Origin: Tieghemiomyces parasiticus
Lineage: Eukaryota; Kickxellomycota; Dimargaritomycetes; Dimargaritales; Dimargaritaceae
Assembly: GCA_027575765.1 (NCBI GenBank)
Contig: JANBPT010000379.1
Location: forward strand, 1 to 39,775
Reading direction: 5' to 3'
DNA: 39,775 nt
Program-made: the position numbers and the translations under genes
Notes under the pieces: model-generated
Databases searched by the model: none
What the model saw: the letters and a program-made list of their open reading frames with translations, nothing else
Told to the model about the DNA's origin: nothing
Shown: positions 24,441-35,247 of the stretch, piece after piece
Numbering within the stretch: the stretch's first letter is position 1
Layout: every line of letters begins with the position of its first letter

Positions 24441-25425
24441 AGTGCCCCCTTACCCGCCCTATCCACTCGTATTCGAGTAAAGTGGGAAGTCGGTTGCAAT
24501 GGTGAGCAGTGGAAACGACAAGACCCATGGCTTAGGTATGGACATATGCTTCTCCAGCATGACATGCCACAGAAGCTTCCTGTCGGTTGTCATACGTGAT
24601 TTCCGCTCCAAGCTACTCTGGATCAACGAAGCTTCCCAGCCGATCAAGTTCCGCTATGTAACCTACCCAAGGAGTGGTGCAAACCTTGCCCTGTATTTCC
24701 TCAAGCACTACTTGTCGATGACCTTAATTTTCTGGCCGGACTACGAGAAACGCCATGGAGGCAATTCGGGGTCTACGAGGTAATTGACGCCCTTCTCCGG
24801 GGTTCAGCCATCCCAGCCAGATATTATTGCTCCGTTGAATTACTCACCGGCGCCGTGTCTGCTCTGTCACACTCGTATTCATGCACCTTATGAGGAAACG
24901 CCCACTTTGACGTAGGTCCAAACAGGGATGCAGCGGAATGCCGGAAGGAAAGCCTTTGGTGCAACGGGTAGCTGGTACCAAATATCCTTTGGAACCATGT
25001 TCGATCAGTCGGTGGTCATTTCATTGACCGCTACGAGGAAGGAGAGTGCCCATCAAGGGGTACATGATCTGAGCGCAACCTGATCCGTGAGCCGACTGGA
25101 AGCCATATCGCCCATGGCCACGATCAGAATATTGCTGTACTAGTCACCAACCGTTTCAATCAGACTTACCCCAATTAATACGTCCCAGGGCTGGGATTAA
25201 TCGGATTATTCAGCAATGGAAGCGTGTGACGTGAACAGTATGGGCCTATACCCGAACTAGCAGCCGCGCACAATCGAACTTCAGGATCTCGTCCAGGGGG
25301 GTACGGGTCCCATACCTGCCGACTTCTTCCGAAACGACCTCTCCGTGTACATTGGCGGTGATGATGAGCTCTACGGCTTGACCCAAGACGACATGGACAC
25401 GATGGAGCCGACCGGTACCCAGTAA
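24441..25425 (+). pseudogene. Probable pseudogene with six in-frame stops and a frameshift, unknown family
   Basis: One frame reads protein-like from about 24441 to 25284 but is cut by stops at 24597, 24891, 24969, 25065, 25176 and 25227. The pieces between are cysteine-containing and well mixed (DPWLRYGHMLLQHDMP; VPLCNLPKEWCKPCPVFP; GVYEVIDALLRGSAIP; GGHFIDRYEEGECPS; GHDQNIAVLVTNRF). Between about 25258 and 25284 the coding-like signal moves to the next frame and ends properly (PADFFRNDLSVYIGGDDELY, then TAA at 25423). The many Cys and Asn-X-Ser/Thr sites suggest a once-secreted protein. GHDQ is faintly reminiscent of the HD motif of histidine acid phosphatases, but that is not enough for a name. 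Each stop is one transition from a sense codon. Confidence 0.5.
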
Positions 25426-25801
25426 ACGTTTCGGCGCAAAAGGTTAACTTTTATTGTTTTTATATGACCCGCCTATCAATCAGCGCCTTTCCGTTCATGA
25501 CCGTATATAAATGGAGTTTATTTTCCGTGCTCGGCGAAGCTTGATGTCTCAGGCGCCGATACTGTAGATGAAAATTAAAAGTATCCAAGGCAAAGCATCG
25601 AATGGGTTAAGCCATTTTAGGTATCGGGCCATTCCTCATTTTACAGTGTACCTCTTTGCCACTTCATCATGGTGACTTCCGAATTCCCCCCACCCCACCC
25701 ATAAATTTACCTACCCATGATGCGCGGGACTTCGTTTATCATTTTTATTCCAAGCGGACAGCGAGGCAGATTACGTTTTATCTAAGCTAACCAGCACACA
25801 G

Positions 25802-26308
25802 GGCTTGGCCGCCCCTTGTCGCGCCAGCAACGATAAGCAGGCAACTCGATTGCTTCTAGGTTACTCCACCCTTGAAGATAAGCCTTGGTGTGGCCGACCG
25901 CCAGACAACGTTAGCAAACATTACAGGAGCATATTCCCAGGACTGCTGGAGAAAGACCCTCGACTGACTGTTGAGCAGCTAGCCTCTTTTTACCTCACTT
26001 ACGCCAGTACCATGTGTAATGTCCCGCGCAGGGACCTGGGTATTTACGTAACAACCACAACCGCCGGGCCTTCCATACTTTCACGGATGGCCAGTGCCAC
26101 TAGGGGGGAAATTTTGCCGACCAATTTTCTGGAGGAGTTTGACGCGGCCAGTGAGTACCTGCTGAACCCCCTATCGCCACAGGCAATGAGCCTTGGGTAT
26201 ATCTTTATGATCCACCCGTTGGCCCTGATTTCCAGGTATGGTACCCTAAAGAAGGCTTTGCCCCAACCTAGACCTGCCGGGGCCGTACCATGCCTAAAGT
26301 TATACTGA
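25802..26308 (+). pseudogene. Unidentified coding-like exon or gene remnant
   Basis: An open frame of 168 codons without a good ATG at its head. It is directly preceded by a textbook 3' splice site: branch sequence CTAAC at 25787-25791, then CACACAG ending at 25801. The peptide looks real (LEKDPRLTVEQLASFYLTY; EILPTNFLEEFDAASEYL), but I recognise no domain. No donor and upstream exon with matching phase was found; GTAAAC at 25422 gives a wrong-phase join. The frame ends TGA TAG. It may be an internal exon of a decayed gene, possibly connected to the interrupted tract next to it. Confidence 0.35.
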
Positions 26309-27100
26309 TAGGGATTTCATCACACGCAGCCAGTTACACGCGAATGTCAGGTCTCCCAGGTGCCAAGGTCTCCGCCTACCAGTGCGTAGAGTGCAGGCTG
26401 AAGCCCAACACCCCAGCCCTGGGTAAAGGCGCGCTGAAGTTTGGGCCGGCATTCCCCCTCCCCTCCCTCCCGCGACTCTACCCCAATAATACACTACTTC
26501 ATGGCGCCACCACCACTCATACCTCCTTGTCTAATACTAAAGCCAAACTTCCTCCGACCACTCCCTACAGACCTGACTTTGTCCCCCCTGCCAATCCCTT
26601 CGACTTCTGGCTACCCAGGGTATGACTTTTACCACCCTGGAGGCGGTTGTGGGCGCCTGGAAAGCTCGGCATTCTAGATTACATTGTACACCCCGTTGAT
26701 AGCCAGCAAGCAAGAGCTCTCCGAGCAGTACAGAGTGGCGGAAATAACTATACACCTTGCTTGGATTTTGAAGAAGCAGGGGCTTTACGGGGCATCTATG
26801 GTTTGTATTTAGTAAAATCGCCGACCCGCGCGACCAACTTAACATGTGCTGTACTTGGTTGTGGCCAAATCGTCCTACTGGACGGGTCAGCCATGGCCTT
26901 GGGCCATCGACCTAAACCACTTTCCCGCTCGCTTTTCCGGAGACGGCTTCCAAACATGGCCGCGGTCTGACCAGCTCGGAGGCGGCCTTGTGTCGGGATT
27001 GGAATGTCAATGCGCTGATAGTAACAGCCGAGGTATCTCCTATTCAAGCATCCTTTTCCTAACCAAGCCCAACGCACGTGATTGGACTGGGCAGCGGTAG
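26309..27100 (+). pseudogene. Further coding-like fragments in the same frame, interrupted by stops
   Basis: Continuing the frame of the exon-like tract at 25802, protein-like segments recur between clusters of stops: ELSEQYRVAEITIHLAWILK at 26720-26779, then an open stretch 26846-27098 (SYWTGQPWPWAIDLNHFPAR; GGGLVSGLECQCADSNSR). Between them are low-complexity Pro/Leu/Thr pieces. Frame conservation over 1.3 kb is the main argument for a relic. GC-rich DNA alone can also keep frames open. Confidence 0.25.
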
Positions 27101-27445
27101 ATTATACTTGACTTGGCGCTACTTGGCACACTGCCTAAGTGTGGGCGAGGGAGGATTGACACTCTAGTGTGGAGATGATGACACATCATTTCCTTCGTCC
27201 TGTTCGGTGCAGGGCCAGGCGCTGGTTCACCGATCCCTGGTCGTGTAAGAGGCAAGGCCTTGGTCACGTTCCGTCCCATTCTACCTGCTATGTGACATTG
27301 TTGGAACAAGCGGGTAGACGGCCAGGGTAGCTCTCCAACTGGGTAAGTCAGGCGGGGGGTGAAACTAAAGTAGCGCATATCGTGTGTGGAGGAGCTAGAG
27401 GCCCAGGGAGTGGCGGGGTAGCGCGGAGGGGGAGGGGACAGACAG
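27101..27445. other. Intergenic, nothing recognised
   Basis: No ORF, RNA or repeat that I can support in this ~350-bp stretch. Confidence 0.4.
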
Positions 27446-28973
27446 ATGGAAGGTGAGGGGAGGTGGCGATGCCATGGTCTTAGGGAATCGAACCGGTCGG
27501 CCTTCCGTCAGCCTCCTCCCACTAAACGCACCGCCACTGCAGCCGCCCTCCTTCCTCCGCTGCCCACGTCGGTCGTGCCGATAGGGAAGTACGGCCGCCC
27601 TATTAGGACGGCCATGGTCGCTCAGGATTGGCCCGGCGGGGATCCGTCGGCCCGCAGCCTGCTAGCGACAGGTACGGCGTTAACTTTACCCGTTCCGTGG
27701 GTCAGCCGTGCGAACGCCGTGTTGGGTATGACGGCGGGTGTCAGGCACGCCAGTGCTACTGGTGAGATTGGCCTCCTTGCTCAACACTCGCCCACCCGTC
27801 CCCGTCTCGGGCGACGCTACCTTCTAGTGGTGGACCTCCGGTCACCCTGCCCCAGTGTCATGGGGTGATGGGGACAATCCGGATAAACGGGCCTGCCTTC
27901 ATCTTACGCAGCCCGCGATACGATATGGAAACGCGTGAAGCCTCCCTCCCGTCGTTGGAGCCAGTGTGGAGAGGCCAGGCGGATGGCCGTTACCCTGCCG
28001 TCACGCCATGCCGGCTTTATAGCCCGGCCGTTAAATCGCCGAGGAAACAGGGCTCGGAAAGCCAGAGTATGTTAGCCCCGAATTTCCCGCAGCCACTTCC
28101 CGAGACGAGCCCGCCCGTCACCGTTTCTAATTCCATGCGTCATGTTGGCAATGCAGAGAAAGTCTATAGTGTGTTGGCCGGCCACTTTAATCAAGACCGC
28201 AGCCCTTACGCATGGTGTGCTCCATATTCGTCATTTGGGTCATCGCCAAGGGCCCCACAGTTACGCGGGCAAGGATTGGAAAAGGACAGATACGGTTAGG
28301 TCGTTTCGGGCCATCATCCCCTCTCTCTCACACTTTGGTCGCCATGGCGGCGCCGAGGCGGAGAGTGGAGTGTGACCCGAGCGATTGCAGGATACTCCGG
28401 GCCGGAACTATTATGGTCACCCTCCGGACCTGACAAATCTACTCCGCGCAGTCGTTTCCGACCGACGGATTGCCTTTCCGGGAGGGTGGGACGTGTACGA
28501 CGCCCACACCTCCTTACCCCGAACCTTTCCCCTCGATTCCGTACTCTCTCCCCCCCACGGCTATCAGTAACTGTCACCGCCCCCTCTTTGTGATTTGAGT
28601 GTCGGCCAAGCTGAACCGGTCACCAACGTGACCCTCCATGTCCGTCATGAAGCTCGTTGGATGGACACCGCCGACCAGCTCTGCACGCCACCGGCCTGTG
28701 TGGAATCGAGTCAGCCGGGCGGAAGGTGGGTGGTTTACTTCATGTGGCTGTCGGGGAAGCATACGTCTGCACAATCAGAGGATCGGGAAGGCTGAGTATC
28801 GCATCGGTGCCCTTCTTCGTCTCCGCTCTTTCTGGACGTCACTGACCCAGTCCCCAGCCGCAATGTCTTTGACAAAGGCTTCGGCTGGTGGGCCATCCGC
28901 CCAGGTGACGAGGAAGGCGGTAAAAGTGGGCTGTTAACCTATCATGGGGGAATTCTGGACCCCAGCCGCCGAT
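27446..28973 (+). pseudogene. Possible long gene relic, frame-consistent with about six stops
   Basis: One frame can be followed from 27446 to TAG 28971. Stops include 27866, 28373, 28568 and 28793. The best protein-like parts are the last three: NYYGHPPDLTNLL and FPGGWDVYDAHTS before 28568; NVTLHVRHEARWMDTADQL and GRWVVYFMWLSGKH before 28793; SRNVFDKGFGWWAIRPGDEE after it. Nothing identifies the family. A different frame (ATG 27868 to 28299) gives an alternative 143-codon ORF with balanced composition, so the first half is ambiguous. Confidence 0.3.
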
Positions 28974-30395
28974 AGCAGCGGTGGAAAGGTGTGGTGTGGC
29001 CCGCGTAACGTGTGATGCCTTAAAGGGTGATAGACGAAGTATACAGTTGCCAATAGCAGAGGACCCGGTCGAAGCGCCCCGGCGTACCATCGCGGGTCGC
29101 CTAGAGTGCTGGCCCGGTGTCCCAGTCCCCCGGGCGCCTGCCGCGTCATGGCTGAAGGGAGGGGACAAGAAAGGGGGGAGGGGCGGAGGATGAAGAGGTG
29201 ATGGCCGCCGCCAAGTAACAGGGAGGGTAGCCAGATAAGGCAGGTGCGAGCGGTGGATTGGCCGGCGCTCTAATACTTTCCATCCACTCACAGCCACGGA
29301 AAATATATGGTTCCGAGAGGATGGGGATATTTTTTTAGGAGGCGAGTGGGTGGCAGGTGGTGGTCGTGTGGCACGCGGTCGCAAAAAAAAACCCCCGGCC
29401 GGCAGGAACAGCACCCCGGATGAGGGAATAAGCGGGGCTCCGGAGGGGGTGGGGAGACCCAAGACCCCGGCGGTCACTGGGTGCTTCACAGCCGAGCACG
29501 CACACTCCTCCGACGCCGGCCGGTTATTTGTGGGGCGGCACTGGCGGTACGCCATTGGTTATCGGCCCCCGTCTCTCCGACCCGTGCGTCGCTCTATTGC
29601 CCAATTTGGTCTGGCCGCACGCCCCTGTCGGCCGGACAAACTGTCAGGGAGCTTGAACTCTCTGCCGCCGCGGCCTCCACTGACGCGTCCTAATAAATAG
29701 CGTCCCGTCCGCTCCCCCCCGCCTGCGCCCGACCCCCCCATCCCCTCTATCTCAGCCGCGACCAAGAACAGCACCCTTCTTTCCCTCCTTGTCCTCGCGT
29801 ACCTGACGTGACGGCCCACCTTAACTGTATATTTGGCTTATTAGAATTGTACCAGTTGCCGAAGTTAACCCCCCTCCGAACTTTAGCCGGGGTCAATATT
29901 TCTGTTAGCAAGGCCAGGTAGTCCATGTGTGCTTAATATTCCACTCTGGCTAGTGTTGAGACGCGTTCCCTATAGCTGCATAACGTTCGGTTTGTCGCCG
30001 CTCACCGTGTCCCGCTAAACCCACGAATACATTTACTGCATAGTTGCTTCCTTTGCGTGTCGTTCAGGGCCGCCGACACTCTCACGCCCGCCCCATTTAT
30101 CCCGGGTCTGCGCTTTCCTGGAACTCCGTTCCTTCCTCCAGCGGACTGCCGTGCTTCCTACGCTGACGTATGCCAAGGGATTTACCGCCTTGGCTCTCCG
30201 CCCTCGCCAGGTTTCCCCCCTCGATTTCTCAACGCCGTCATATTCGGCCAGACTCTCACGGCCACCGTCTGCGGATTCCGGTTGCAGTCCCTCACCACAG
30301 CAATTAGCTGCGCAACCAGGTACCCCTAGCCCGCCCCCCCCTAAACACCCGCCCCCGTTCACTCCCTCGGCGCCACCCGGCCCCGCTTTTCCGCC
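28974..30395. other. GC-rich intergenic region and leader of the Zn(II)2Cys6 gene
   Basis: No gene is supported. The minus ORF 28839-29555 is Pro/Arg/Ser-rich, lacks an ATG start and lies antisense to the relic's end, so it is not accepted. Runs of A and T occur near 29,330-29,390. The final 400 bp are C/T-rich, as expected for a promoter and leader. Confidence 0.45.
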
Positions 30396-32756
30396 ATGGA
30401 GTTCTCAGCCGCCGGGAGCGCCGCCCGGCCGTTCCCTGTGACTAGCAGCAGCACCCCGCCATTCCCCGTGTCTAGCAGCACTGCCCCGCCGTTCCCAGCT
30501 ACTGCCGATAATGCCGTCTCGCCATTCTACGCGACGCCATCACCCCGGCCCCTGGCTGCCGCCCTCGCACCGTCCGCAGGGGGGCAGCCGGGTGAACTCT
30601 CCGCCGCCGAGCTCGAGGCCCAGCGCAAGAAGCGGCAGACCCAGGCCTGCGAGTACTGCCGCCAGAAGAAAATCCGCTGCAACAGCGACAAGCCCACCTG
30701 CGACAACTGCAAGAAGCGAAACCTGACCTGCAGCTACGCCGCCAGCCAGTCTAAGCGCGTGCACCGCCAGGGTTACATTGAGAAGCTGGAACAACGGCTC
30801 GAAACAATGGAGCGGCTCATCGAACCCCTCAAACCTGAAGGCCCCGCCCCTCCGAAGCGGCGGCGCGCCGGTTCCCATTCCCGTACGACCGACGACAGCC
30901 CCGTGACTGCCATGGCATCCATCCCAATCTCGGCTACCACTTCTACCACCACCACCACCTCCTCCTCTTCCTCCTCCACCACCACCACCCTCACCGCCGC
31001 CGGGGGTCACTATCCGGGCGTAACGGGTAGCCCAGTTTCCTCCCCAGCTTTCCATCCTCCTGTCCGCTATTCCCTGCCATCCTTACACCTTGCCCATCCC
31101 GCCCGACCGGGTTCCCTCGGCCCCCGCGTTAGTAACGTGGTTCTGCCGTCTGCCGACTCCCTCATGTCCCTGTCCCGTTCCGAGCCTACAGGCAACCTGC
31201 CAGAATTTCGCCGCCACTCCCACGACGAAGACGCCCGGCCACGGTTAGCCCCGCTGGCCGCGGCACCTCCACCACCTCCCACACCCGCCGCCGGCCCGCC
31301 GGCAACTACCCTGCTCGAGCGGGCCCGGGCCCCGAACCTCCTCACCGCTGATGAGCGGTTCGCCGTCACTCACTTCGTCAACCACCTCCACCGCCATTTC
31401 CCCATCTTGCATCTCCCGTCCCTGCACCGGCAGGTGGCGACCGGTACCATGTTCCAACCCCTCTTGCACAGCCTGTGTGCTTTGGTCTTTGGCAGCCTGC
31501 AGCGGTCGGCGCTTGTCGACTATTACGCTGACCTTGTGCGTGGTTCGGCTGTCGAGCTTTGTAACTATCCAAGTGTCGATCTAGCCCAAGCCCTCTTTCT
31601 CTTCGGGGCCAGTGAGTACGGACGCGGTAAGGTCGTGTCTTGTAACGTCTACTTTGACATGGTCGTGCGGATCTGCCGGACTCTCAAGGTAAATCGTCGC
31701 GATGCCGAACAGCGGCACGGCTCCGGCCCGCTCGACTTTGACGTCCACGTCCGTACGGAATGTCTACGGCGGACGTGGTGCCTGGTGGCCATGGTCGACG
31801 CCGTCGAGTCGTTCACGTTCGACCGCCGGCCAAAGCTTCATTCGGAGGAGCTCGCCATTGGCCTTCCGTGCCCAGCCCATAACTGGGATCAGGACCTGCC
31901 TGAATCGGCGATGGTGTCGCTGCTCACCAGTTCGTTTACCGCCGAGGTGGCTGACCTAGGTGCACTGCACCGGCTCGTGCAGATCGCCAGCCGGGTGGCT
32001 ACGTTTAAGGCCGAGGCTGATATTACCGGCCTGTCTGCGCCTGCCCTCGCCGCCTCCCTCGAGTACCTGGCCATCGAAGCCCTACTTCGGAGCTGGGAGG
32101 CGACCTTTGTGGCCGACGGGGGTGCATCATTATTACCCGATCACGCTCCCGGCCGCTTCTTCCTTCGCCTCTTCCACTCCGCCGTCAAGATTCTGTTCTA
32201 CCGCACCCTGTGCAACCCTGTGCCCGGTACGGACCCGTTCCACCCGGCCACCACCACGGCGTCCAGACCAGTCGAACCATCAGCTTCCCGAGGCCACGCC
32301 GAAGTGGCTAAAGTGGCCTGGGGCCAGTGTCTCCACACGGCCGCGCAGGCGGCGCAGTGCCTCTTTGACGAGGGCCGTTCCTTGATCCCCGCGGACTATC
32401 ATCCCCTAATTGGGTTCACCCTCTGGCACACCGGTACGGTCCTGGTCCAGCAAAAGATTCAGACCACCCGGGCTGAAGAACGGATGGCGCTCCAGCACGA
32501 TATTGACCTCCATTACCAGGTGCTAAGGCAGGCCACCGGGGTGTGGTCTGTGGACATTCTCGATCGGCTGTACCAGTTGGACGGACTGGCTCACACCCAG
32601 TCGCCTTCCAACCCGCAATCAAGGGCTTATCCAAGGGAAAACATTGTAACCACTAGCAAGGTCAAGGTCCATGCCGCACCACCCAGCCCACCCACCTCAG
32701 TGGAAATCACTCCGCTACCATCACATTACAACCCTACCTCACGGTCAGGCGAGTGA
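30396..32756 (+). CDS. Zn(II)2Cys6 fungal transcription factor
   Basis: 786 aa from an ATG in good context (GCCATGG). Residues 85-112 form the binuclear zinc cluster C-X2-C-X6-C-X6-C-X2-C-X6-C (CEYCRQKKIRC, then CDNCKKRNLTC), which binds CGG-type DNA half-sites in the nucleus. A linker and short coiled coil follow (YIEKLEQRLETMERLIEPL), for dimerisation, then a basic patch (PPKRRR). The N-terminus is Pro/Ser/Thr-rich with a SSSTAPPFP-like imperfect repeat; Ser/Thr homopolymer runs lie near 180-205. Residues ~320-600 match the fungal-specific transcription factor (Fungal_trans-type) domain (HFVNHLHRHFPILHLPSLHR, LRRTWCLVAMVDAVESF). It is intronless, with AATAAA at 32773-32778 as a likely poly(A) signal. 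The target is unknown; nothing nearby ties it to the NRPS. Confidence 0.92.
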   Translation: MEFSAAGSAARPFPVTSSSTPPFPVSSSTAPPFPATADNAVSPFYATPSPRPLAAALAPSAGGQPGELSAAELEAQRKKRQTQACEYCRQKKIRCNSDKPTCDNCKKRNLTCSYAASQSKRVHRQGYIEKLEQRLETMERLIEPLKPEGPAPPKRRRAGSHSRTTDDSPVTAMASIPISATTSTTTTTSSSSSSTTTTLTAAGGHYPGVTGSPVSSPAFHPPVRYSLPSLHLAHPARPGSLGPRVSNVVLPSADSLMSLSRSEPTGNLPEFRRHSHDEDARPRLAPLAAAPPPPPTPAAGPPATTLLERARAPNLLTADERFAVTHFVNHLHRHFPILHLPSLHRQVATGTMFQPLLHSLCALVFGSLQRSALVDYYADLVRGSAVELCNYPSVDLAQALFLFGASEYGRGKVVSCNVYFDMVVRICRTLKVNRRDAEQRHGSGPLDFDVHVRTECLRRTWCLVAMVDAVESFTFDRRPKLHSEELAIGLPCPAHNWDQDLPESAMVSLLTSSFTAEVADLGALHRLVQIASRVATFKAEADITGLSAPALAASLEYLAIEALLRSWEATFVADGGASLLPDHAPGRFFLRLFHSAVKILFYRTLCNPVPGTDPFHPATTTASRPVEPSASRGHAEVAKVAWGQCLHTAAQAAQCLFDEGRSLIPADYHPLIGFTLWHTGTVLVQQKIQTTRAEERMALQHDIDLHYQVLRQATGVWSVDILDRLYQLDGLAHTQSPSNPQSRAYPRENIVTTSKVKVHAAPPSPPTSVEITPLPSHYNPTSRSGE

Positions 32757-35149
32757 AATATACAGCTAATTAAATAAATATTAATATAATTATGGTATCG
32801 AACTTGTCTTTCGTTGTTCACTCTAGTTGGCGTAGCATTATTATGTAGACGCTCACTCGGGAAAAACGAACTTAGATGGGCTGATATTGACCAACCGGCC
32901 TATGTCTAATGGGGCGGGTTGGAATGGACTATCTAGAAAGTAGAAGAGGCGGTCAGGCATCCTACTCTGACCTAAGATGAAAATCATCAAAGCACAAGGA
33001 CGCATCAACAGTGGTGAAGCCTGTACCTATAGGTTGACACGCTTCACTGGTCAACATTCCACGTATAGGTTGGTTAGAAAGTCGAGTAGGGTGCGGGGGA
33101 TAAACCTGATAATTTGACTCTCCCAGTGGAAGACTATAGCTCTGATTTAGTAAATGATGTGGTCCCGCCAATGTCCAACTTGGAGAAAAGAGGGAGCAGG
33201 GGTCGTCGGGGGGTCACATTCCTTAATCTACTCGCCGCAACCGCCGCACATAAATATCGAGGGGGAAAGGAGGTAAATGATGAGCGGTGTGCGGATAAAA
33301 ATTAAGGGGAAGAAGGTAGGGTGAGATCTATCGATAGAATCGATATGCCATATACTGTACTGATAGGGCGTAGGAGGCCATTTCATGTGTAATAAATGTT
33401 TTGTACACCACTGCCCCCCCCCCTACCTTTGTTCCGCAGCTACACAACTTAATCCAGTCTAATTTGGGGTCATCGACCAAGAAGAGGCCAGCTCTACTGC
33501 TTCGACAGGTAGTGCTTGTGGACCTGTTAATATCCAACGAGGCAGGAATTAAAGTAATAATAATGACCGGTGTAGAATACCCCGATCGTTTCTTTCGCGA
33601 CCATATGGACCAATAAATACAATGAGAGGCTATAGTGGAGTACCAGAAGAATGACTGTCAACCAAGTCAACCACTCCAAGCCCCCTTCCCATTATGAAAA
33701 AAAATTTTTTCCGCAGGACCACCAGAACCATCTAGTGCGGTACATCCTAAATTAGCCCCTGTATTACACCTTATCTCCACCTTAAATCCGGCCTTTATAG
33801 CCAGCTGGCTGTATCTCGGATCGCCCACTAATTAACCTCCCCACCGTCCTCTTGAACCTTGCACCGATGTTCTGTACATGTTACCTTCGACGGTTAGTTA
33901 GCTTGCACCATCTGGGACAGCTTATTCACCTTGTCAGATCTGGTATTTTTCAAGACCGCAGCTGTGGTCAATCCTAGACATCGGGTGTATAATTCCTGAT
34001 AATCAACACTTTGAGTACCTCATCACGACACATACACACGATCATCTATTGTTTGCTTAATACAACCATTCTCCCTGGGTTTACAGCTACCACGCCCGCC
34101 GTTCCAGTGTGATAGGCTCTAGTAAACTGACCCACTTGGCCACGTACACAAAAACAATTTTACCGGCTAAATCGGGCTAGCAATATTCATAGGCTGTAGT
34201 AGATTAAAATGGAGACTAGCGTTGGGTAAGTGCCAAGAGAAATACACTTAACCTCTACGAAGTCTGGATACTTGTCGTCGTTGGAATACACGTTAACTAC
34301 GTGCTACTTTCAGACAATCTGGGAGAGGTATCCCCTTAAGGGGTTGATACGTAAAAGTACGAATTAATGTGGCTAAGGGGCGGGAAATGTGTGGGTTTGG
34401 GTTACGGACCTGGGAGAGGGTGCAAGGGTACAGCGATGGTACTTGTGCAATCGGGGAGAGACAATCGCCTCCGCGGAAACCGGACAGCCGCCTTCCACGT
34501 TGATCAGGAAGGCGGCGGTACATATGGAAAACACGTAGGTGATCCCTATATCTCGAACCCATCCCCACGAGCAACCTAATCCACCTCCCGAGCAATGAAC
34601 GGTCCTGAGGTTGGCTAACAACACGTACTTAAACTCCGGCGACCCTTGCCACAAGGAGTTAAGGTCGTGCTTGAAATAAATAAGCAAATTCAATCTTAGT
34701 ACTACAATTACTCCCCCCGTTTCACTCGCACCGGGACCACTACAAAGGGGGCCTCCGGAGATAATAGACGGAGGGGGGAATATAAAAATGACGAATGATC
34801 ACCGAAGAAAGGTATGTGAGTTGGTGATTTATTTACTGGTATTCAAAAGGGAGGGAACGAGCGAAGGCATCAGTACGCCTTCTGCAAGCGCACCACTATC
34901 ATCGGTACTGCCATGTCTAGTACCAATCAGATTGGAAAAAACGATGGTATTGGCGGCGGCAGAAGGGCGGTTCGAGGGTCGGGCAGAAGGGCAGCGAATG
35001 GGAAAGAGTAATTGCCGTCAAAACCCGGGCGCGTGGCAGTAGTAGAAATTTACAGACCAGGGACCCGTTTCAACGTCGTCGGCACAGCCATGGTTCAAAA
35101 TCTGGATCAGCTGTGATAAAATAGCTTCAAGTAGCACCAGACACAGGCC
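32757..35149. other. Intergenic region, no supported gene
   Basis: About 2.4 kb, moderately AT-rich. Several short ORFs begin with TTG or GTG. The stretch 33401-33616 (plus) follows a C-tract and a CCGCAG acceptor-like site and reads protein-like to its end (VEYPDRFFRDHMDQ), but has no ATG near its head or recognisable domain. A poly-C tract lies near 33,413-33,422. Confidence 0.4.
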
Positions 35150-35247
35150 GAGGGTTGTTCCATTTACCAGAATTGGCCTGGTCCGCGTTAATTTGGTCAA
35201 GGGTTGTTCCATTTACCAGCATTGGCATGGGCCGCGTTAATTTGGTC
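35150..35247. repeat. Tandem duplication of a 49-bp unit at the 3' end of the small secreted protein gene
   Basis: Bases 35150-35198 and 35199-35247 are adjacent copies that differ at about 4 of 49 positions. Both begin (G/A)AGGGTTGTTCCATTTACCAG on the plus strand. Because 49 is not a multiple of three, the second copy is read out of frame by the gene and a TGA forms exactly at the junction (35199-35197, minus strand). Confidence 0.9.

Noticed and set aside
27483..27496. tRNA B-box-like GGTTCGATTCC on the minus strand
   Set aside because: The surrounding bases do not form a T stem (positions 51-63 and outward do not pair) and no acceptor or anticodon arm is present.
22709..28973. Nuclear code change (TGA as sense) to explain the interrupted frames
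   Set aside because: The Zn(II)2Cys6 gene and the small secreted protein end with TGA, and stops of all three kinds occur in the interrupted tracts.
28839..29555. 238-codon minus ORF
   Set aside because: No ATG start; Pro/Arg/Ser-rich composition in GC-rich DNA; antisense to coding-like sequence on the plus strand.
1..32756. A biosynthetic cluster joining the NRPS with the Zn(II)2Cys6 factor
   Set aside because: Twenty kilobases and at least three housekeeping genes lie between them, with no tailoring or transport genes.
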